In this document: positions 16,122 to 20,129 of the stretch, piece by piece
Numbering within the stretch: the stretch's first letter is position 1
How the letters are laid out: each line of letters starts with the position of its first letter
Origin: an uncultured Peptococcaceae bacterium
GTDB taxonomy: Bacteria > Bacillota > Peptococcia > Peptococcales > Peptococcaceae
Length of the DNA stretch: 20,129 nucleotides
Direction: 5' to 3'
NCBI GenBank assembly: GCA_937922955.1
Contig: CALAKO010000007.1
Span: 1-20,129, forward strand
The notes under the pieces: generated by a model
Database searches by the model: none
What the model saw: only the letters and a program-made list of their open reading frames with translations
Told to the model about the DNA's origin: nothing
Program-made: the position numbers and the translations under genes

Positions 16122-16160
16122 AAAAAGACCGTACTTACTAAATGTAAGTACGGTCTTTTT
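16122..16160. terminator. Bidirectional terminator between sstT and the first amidohydrolase
   Basis: A perfect 17-bp stem (16122-16138 with 16144-16160) surrounds a 5-base loop. A5 and T5 at its ends supply a T run for either strand. It begins two bases after the sstT stop and ends two bases before the stop of the convergent gene. Confidence 0.95.
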
Positions 16161-16161
16161 A

Positions 16162-17796
16162 TTACTGACGTTTGAAAATGGATTCGCCGTCTTTGAAGGT
16201 TTCGAGGACTTGAATGTCCTTAATGGCCATTGGATCAACCTTCAATGGATTTTTATCCAGGATGACAAGATCGGCACGTTTGCCTTCTTTGATGGAGCCT
16301 TTGCTGTCTTCTTCGAAGTACGCATAGGCGGCATTGATGGTGATGCCTTTTAGAGCATCATAAACACCTATGCATTGTTCCGGTCCAATTTTTGTTCCTG
16401 CTACACTGACGCGGTTAACGGCGCTCCAGACGCTGTGCAGCATCAGAGGGAGACGCACTGGCGTATCTGTGTGGAAATTGTAGATCAGCCCACGATCCAG
16501 CGCCGACTTTGCAGGGCTGACACGAGGACCACGGACAGGTCCAAAGTTTTTCAAATGAACATCGCCCCAATAGTAAGTATGGGCAACAAAGATCGATGGA
16601 ATCATGCCGATGGCTTTCATGCGATCCAGTTGATCGTCTCGCACGGTCTGGCAATGAATCATGACGGGACGAAGATTGTTTTTGTTCGGATTGGTGGAGG
16701 CTGCAAGCTCTTCTTCATAGATATCAAGAAGCTGCTGGGAGGCCGCATCGCCGTTGCAATGAGTCAGTAATTGCTGATTGTCGTCCAGGGCGCGCTTGAT
16801 GTACTCATGAACCTGGTCCTCTCTTAACCAAGGGTAGCCGCAATAATCTTCAGAATCGGCGTAAGGCTCGCTCATCCAGGCGGTTCTCCCTTGTGGAGAG
16901 CCGTCCAGGAGAATCTTATAGCCGCCAATCTTTAAATGGTTTTTGTAGGAGCCAACAATGTCTGCGTTGGATTCCATAAGAGTCTGCAATCCGTCGGCGG
17001 CGTGTACAAGTTCGCCGGATAATTCAAGCGGCATCGGATACGCAACAATATCAATTTTAAGTTTGTCGTGCTCACTGGTCTGTTTCAAAAGTGCCAAAAC
17101 TTCTGGCGCTGTGGCGCCATCTTGGGCGGTGGTGACGCCGTTGGACGCATAAAGATCCTGAACCTCCACAAGAAGTTCTTCCGGATTCGTAACAGGCGGT
17201 TCGTTTGCAACATTTGCCATCATAATGGCGGCTTCTTCAAGATAGCCGCTTGGCTCATTGGAGTCTGGATAACGATCGATATGGCCGCCTTGTGGATCTG
17301 GTGTCGTTTCGTCTATCCCGGCACGGGATAAAGCCAGAGAGTTGGCGCATCCGACATGGCCTGATGTATGGGCAATCACAATAGGGTGTGTTGCAGACGC
17401 ACGATCAAGAACCTTTTTGTCCGGATGTGCTTTTTCTTCAAGAAAATTGTTGTCGTACGCATAGCCGGCAATTGGCTGACCTTCAGGAATGTGATGGTCT
17501 TCAATAAAGCCCTTGAGTCGTTCGACGATTTCATCAAAGTTTTTGGTACCTTCCAAATCCACCTTTGTTCCATATTGAACGCTGGCCATCGCAATGTGAC
17601 CGTGGCCGTCGATAAAGGAAGGCATAAGGGTGGCGCCCATCAGATCAATACGTTGACCATCCTGGCTTAATTTCTGAGCAAGCTCGTCGTACGCCCCAAC
17701 TGCGACAATTTTCCCATCTTCGATCAAAACCGCTTCTGGCTGATCCCATTCATTTTCCATCGTGATAATATCACCGTTAAAAAATAGCTTTTGCAT
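16162..17796 (-). CDS. YtcJ-like metal-dependent amidohydrolase, copy A
   Basis: This 544-residue protein belongs to the amidohydrolase superfamily (amidohydrolase family 3, YtcJ-like). It is probably cytoplasmic, as no signal peptide is seen. The N-terminal beta-sandwich begins MQKLFFNGDIITM. The metal-binding HxH is His65-Gly-His67 in PSFIDGHGH. Further candidate metal or active-site histidines lie in AHTSGHVGC, LLTHCNGDAAS and MIHCQTVRDDQ, and NFHTDTPV follows near the end. The C-terminal GSIKEGKRADLVILDKNPL returns to the sandwich domain, so the protein is complete. The substrate is not predictable; family members act on diverse amides and cyclic compounds. ATG is preceded by AGAAAGGAGA. 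A close paralogue lies immediately upstream on the same strand, and the gap between them holds the paralogue's terminator, so the two are separate transcription units. Confidence 0.9.
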   Translation of the reverse strand: MQKLFFNGDIITMENEWDQPEAVLIEDGKIVAVGAYDELAQKLSQDGQRIDLMGATLMPSFIDGHGHIAMASVQYGTKVDLEGTKNFDEIVERLKGFIEDHHIPEGQPIAGYAYDNNFLEEKAHPDKKVLDRASATHPIVIAHTSGHVGCANSLALSRAGIDETTPDPQGGHIDRYPDSNEPSGYLEEAAIMMANVANEPPVTNPEELLVEVQDLYASNGVTTAQDGATAPEVLALLKQTSEHDKLKIDIVAYPMPLELSGELVHAADGLQTLMESNADIVGSYKNHLKIGGYKILLDGSPQGRTAWMSEPYADSEDYCGYPWLREDQVHEYIKRALDDNQQLLTHCNGDAASQQLLDIYEEELAASTNPNKNNLRPVMIHCQTVRDDQLDRMKAIGMIPSIFVAHTYYWGDVHLKNFGPVRGPRVSPAKSALDRGLIYNFHTDTPVRLPLMLHSVWSAVNRVSVAGTKIGPEQCIGVYDALKGITINAAYAYFEEDSKGSIKEGKRADLVILDKNPLKVDPMAIKDIQVLETFKDGESIFKRQ

Positions 17797-17825
17797 TGTG
17801 AATCTCCTTTCTGAAACAACGAAGT

Positions 17826-17862
17826 GCTAATCTTTTGTATAGAAAAACCAACTAAGATTAGC
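17826..17862. repeat. 9-bp inverted repeat upstream of amidohydrolase copy A, possible operator
   Basis: GCTAATCTT (17826-17834) and AAGATTAGC (17854-17862) are perfect complements around 19 AT-rich bases. It lies 29 bases upstream of the start codon of copy A, where the promoter should be, although I see no clear -35/-10 pair on that strand. The rest of the 17797-18082 gap shows only the copy B terminator. Confidence 0.5.
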
Positions 17863-18034
17863 GTACCGAAGCGGCGATAAAATTACTAATATAAGAAATT
17901 TGAAGATTCAGTTAAAACTATAATCAAAGTTTAATGGTTTTACATTGAAAATGGTTCGACGAACGATGCATGCAAGAAAGCGGCCAGAAAAGAAGTGAAT
18001 CAAAGCGGGCGCATGTCACGCAGCGTTTCATGAT

Positions 18035-18077
18035 AAAAAAGAAATCCCTTGCTTACCGATCGGTAAGCAAGGGATTT
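18035..18077 (-). terminator. Terminator of amidohydrolase copy B
   Basis: Two perfect 16-bp arms (18042-18057 and 18062-18077) are separated only by GATC, so the whole element is a 36-base palindrome. On the minus strand it is followed by a T-rich run (18035-18044). It begins a few bases after the copy B stop codon. Confidence 0.92.
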
Positions 18078-18082
18078 TTGGT

Positions 18083-19702
18083 TTACTGACGTTTGAAAAT
18101 GGATTCGCCGTCTTTGAAGGTTTCGAGAACATGAATGTCCTTAATGGCCATCGGATCAACTTTTAATGGATTCCTATCCAAGATGACAAGATCGGCGCGT
18201 TTGCCTTCTTTGATGGAGCCTTTGCTGTCTTCTTCGAAGTATGCATAGGCGGCATTGATGGTGATGCTCTTTAAAGCGCTGTACACATCAATGCATTGGT
18301 CGGGACCGATGGTGACTCCACCGCATGTTTGGCGGTTGACGGCGGTCCAAGCAGAGAACAACATATCCGGCAGACGAACAGGTGTGTCCGTATGAAGATT
18401 GAACACCAGTCCACGATCCAGCGCTGCTTTGCAAGGACTGATGTGACTGCCGCGCTTCTGACCGAAGTTTTTCAGATGAACATCGCCCCAAAAATAGGTG
18501 TGTGCCACAAAGAAGGAAGGAAGCATGCCAATTGGTTTCATGCGATCCAGTTGGTCGTCTCGCACGGTTTGGCAATGAAGCATGACGGGACGAAGATTCA
18601 GCTTATTAGGGTTATCGGAGGCGTTGAATTCTTCTTCGTACGCATCCAACAGCTGCTGAGAGGCGGCATCGCCGTTGCAGTGAGCCAGAAGCTGTTGGTT
18701 GTCGTCCAACGCACGTTTAATGTAGGAGTGAATTTGCTCCTTAGTAACCCAAGGATAGCCGCAATAGTCGCCAGAGTCTTCGTATGGCTCGCTCATCCAG
18801 GCGGTTTTTCCTTGAGGGGAGCCATCCAAAAGAATCTTGTAACCGCCAATCTTCAAATGATTTTTGTACTTACCGGCACGGTCCTGATTGGCCGCCATAA
18901 GTGGCGTCAATTGATCGCGTCCGGCAATCTCCATTGGCAGTGGGTAAGCCACGATATCGATTTTCAATTTTCCGTGATCGCTGGCGTTCTTTAAAAGGTT
19001 GAAAACGCCATCTTCCGTAGCCCCATCCTGTGCAGTGGTTACCCCGAATGACGCGTAAAGATTCTGTACATCAACCAGCAGTTCTTCAGGGTTCGAAACC
19101 GCTGGCTCATTGGCGGCAATCGCAAGCATCATGGCTGCTTCTTCCAAGAAGCCAGATGGTTCGTTGCTGCCAGGGTAGCGGTCAATATGCCCGCCCTGAG
19201 GATCTTCCATATGTTCATCGATGCCGGCATTGGCTAGTGCTAAAGAGTTGGCGCAGCCTACGTGGCCAGAAGTGTGTGTTGCAATAACCGGATGTTTTGT
19301 TGAAACACGGTCCAACACAGCCTTGCCAGGATGAGCGTGCTCCTCAAGGAAATAATTGTCGTACGCATAGCCGACAATAGGCTGCCCTTCTGGAATGTGG
19401 TGTTCGTTCATAAATGCCTGAAGACGTTCCACAATCTCGTCGAAATTCTTTGTTCCTTCTAAATCAACCTTGGTCCCGTACTGAACGCTGGCCATGACAA
19501 TGTGTCCATGTCCATCAATAAAGGAAGGCATCAGCGTGCCTCCTGCTAGATCGATGCGTTCGCAATCGCTTGCTAGATCCTTGCTGAGCGTGTCATAGTC
19601 GCCGACAGCAACGATCTTACCGTCTTCAACCAAAACAGCCTCTGGTTGATCCCATTCGTTTTCCATGGTGACAATGTCCCCATTAAAAAATAGTTTTTGC
19701 AC
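18083..19702 (-). CDS. YtcJ-like metal-dependent amidohydrolase, copy B
   Basis: This 539-residue paralogue of copy A has the same domain plan: N-terminal QKLFFNGDIVTM, His65-Gly-His67 in PSFIDGHGH, THTSGHVGC, LLAHCNGDAAS, MLHCQTVRDDQ, NLHTDTPV and C-terminal GSIKEGKRADLVILD. The main length difference is a five-residue shorter stretch in the middle (copy A GELVHAADGLQTLM versus GRDQLTPLM here). The start is taken as GTG at 19702 because AAAGGAG is correctly placed and the N-terminus then aligns residue for residue with copy A; an upstream in-frame ATG at 19777 would run through the promoter and dyad. The substrate is unknown. The retained copy with all histidines intact suggests both enzymes are active, perhaps on related substrates. 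Confidence 0.9.
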   Translation of the reverse strand: MQKLFFNGDIVTMENEWDQPEAVLVEDGKIVAVGDYDTLSKDLASDCERIDLAGGTLMPSFIDGHGHIVMASVQYGTKVDLEGTKNFDEIVERLQAFMNEHHIPEGQPIVGYAYDNYFLEEHAHPGKAVLDRVSTKHPVIATHTSGHVGCANSLALANAGIDEHMEDPQGGHIDRYPGSNEPSGFLEEAAMMLAIAANEPAVSNPEELLVDVQNLYASFGVTTAQDGATEDGVFNLLKNASDHGKLKIDIVAYPLPMEIAGRDQLTPLMAANQDRAGKYKNHLKIGGYKILLDGSPQGKTAWMSEPYEDSGDYCGYPWVTKEQIHSYIKRALDDNQQLLAHCNGDAASQQLLDAYEEEFNASDNPNKLNLRPVMLHCQTVRDDQLDRMKPIGMLPSFFVAHTYFWGDVHLKNFGQKRGSHISPCKAALDRGLVFNLHTDTPVRLPDMLFSAWTAVNRQTCGGVTIGPDQCIDVYSALKSITINAAYAYFEEDSKGSIKEGKRADLVILDRNPLKVDPMAIKDIHVLETFKDGESIFKRQ

Positions 19703-19733
19703 AATAAAACTCCTTTCTAAACAACCTAGTAGC

Positions 19734-19769
19734 ATAATACACTTAAAAAAACCTATTATTGCAAGTGTA
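19734..19769 (-). promoter_or_regulatory. Promoter and overlapping dyad of amidohydrolase copy B
   Basis: On the minus strand TTGCAA (19759-19764) and TATTAT (19734-19739) form a possible promoter, with a long 19-base spacer. A perfect 7-bp inverted repeat, TACACTT (19738-19744) and AAGTGTA (19763-19769) with 18 bases between, brackets the spacer and touches both boxes. That position and the suboptimal spacing would suit regulator-dependent transcription. Confidence 0.45.
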
Positions 19770-19973
19770 CTGCACAAAAGAGGGAATTACAACAAGAATC
19801 AAGTAAGAATACGACATTTTTGCATGGAAAAGATACGAAGGTAGCAGAGAGTAAAAAGCGTGGCCGTAATAGGGAATAATGTATTGTGAGCAATAGAAAC
19901 ACTCTGAACGAATGCTTGTAAAGTCTAAGAAAATAAGAGGCAAAAGAAATTATAAAAAAGTGTAAAATAGTGC

Positions 19974-20002
19974 TTGCATTCTAAGAATAAAAGTGATAGT
20001 AT
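19974..20002 (+). promoter_or_regulatory. Tandem promoter P1, possibly of a ribosomal RNA operon
   Basis: TTGCAT (19974-19979) and TAGTAT (19997-20002) are spaced by 17 bases, preceded by a strongly A/T-rich tract (about 19946-19970) resembling an UP element. The stretch 19778-19945 has no convincing gene or structure. Confidence 0.5.
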
Positions 20003-20067
20003 ATACACATCGCCAAGCGACGGAACAAATCAAGAAAAACTTTTGATTAAAAAGTTGAAAAAACTTC

Positions 20068-20097
20068 TTGACAAAAACTCCTGAGCTGTGGTAATAT
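20068..20097 (+). promoter_or_regulatory. Tandem promoter P2, possibly of a ribosomal RNA operon
   Basis: A perfect TTGACA (20068-20073) with 18-base spacing precedes TAATAT (20092-20097), after an A/T-rich tract. It reads out of the window. Two closely spaced strong promoters without a coding start are typical of stable-RNA operons. Confidence 0.55.
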
Positions 20098-20104
20098 AAA
20101 TGAG

Positions 20105-20122
20105 CTGTCGCTGAGGCGGCAG
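20105..20122 (+). other. Hairpin at the predicted 5' end of the outgoing transcript
   Basis: CTGTCGC and GCGGCAG form a 7-bp stem (one G-T wobble) with a TGAG loop, starting about eight bases after the P2 -10 box. The last bases GTTGTTC could begin the GTTCTTTGAAAAC-like motif common before 16S rRNA in Bacillota, but the sequence ends there. Confidence 0.4.
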
Positions 20123-20129
20123 GTTGTTC

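Noticed and set aside
18050..18069. TTACCGATCGGTAA core resembling a TetR-family operator
   Set aside because: It is the centre of a longer perfect palindrome placed right after a stop codon and followed by a T run on the coding strand, so a terminator explains it fully.
19743..19943. 66-codon minus-strand open frame upstream of amidohydrolase copy B
   Set aside because: Low-complexity AT-rich sequence overlapping the copy B dyad, no ribosome binding site and no family resemblance.
1..20129. CRISPR array, insertion sequence, prophage or defence system
   Set aside because: No regularly spaced direct repeats, transposase, integrase, phage structural genes or known defence domains were seen; the only duplicated coding sequence is the amidohydrolase pair.

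Overview
The window looks like a chromosomal segment of a Bacillota (Firmicutes) bacterium, probably a clostridial-type lineage of moderate GC content. The grounds are two tRNA-sensing T-box leaders, strong AGGAGG-type ribosome binding sites, the Gram-positive division-gene order yggS-sepF-yggT-ylmH-ileS, and a short LeuC of the roughly 420-residue type. I cannot name the genus from sequence alone. Most of the window is well-ordered core metabolism. Less ordinary parts are a chimeric regulator/transporter ORF and a tandem amidohydrolase pair.

Layout: (1) 2-1171, the 3' part of glmS (cell-wall amino-sugar synthesis). (2) 1236-5939, a complete leucine operon leuA-leuC-leuD-leuB, preceded by a promoter and a T-box leader whose specifier codon reads CTC (Leu), and closed by a strong terminator. 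(3) 5960-7158, a single-gene iron-dependent alcohol dehydrogenase with its own terminator. (4) 7197-8100, a gene with an extended -10 promoter encoding an AraC-type DNA-binding domain joined in frame to what look like a truncated acetyltransferase and the last helices of an MFS transporter; it appears to be a deletion fusion.

(5) 8118-11475, a division/envelope cluster: a membrane-anchored HlyD-like protein, yggS, sepF, yggT and ylmH, tightly packed on one strand. divIVA, often found between ylmH and ileS in Gram-positive bacteria, is absent here. (6) 11483-14621, ileS with its own promoter and an Ile-specific (ATC) T-box. (7) 14741-16160, an sstT-type serine/threonine-sodium symporter with an unusual hairpin between a Shine-Dalgarno-like tract and the start codon. 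It converges on a bidirectional terminator.

(8) 16162-19702, two tandem minus-strand paralogues of a YtcJ-like metal-dependent amidohydrolase, each with its own upstream dyad and terminator. (9) 19703-20129, a gene-free AT-rich stretch with two tandem strong promoters and a hairpin, reading out of the window. It resembles the start of a ribosomal RNA operon, though no RNA gene is inside the window.

Regulatory theme: leucine synthesis and isoleucyl-tRNA charging are each tied to the charging state of the cognate tRNA through T-box attenuators of the same architecture. The leu promoter also carries a perfect dyad next to its -35 box, which may add repressor control. I found no CRISPR array, insertion sequence, tRNA gene, phage gene or recognisable defence system.
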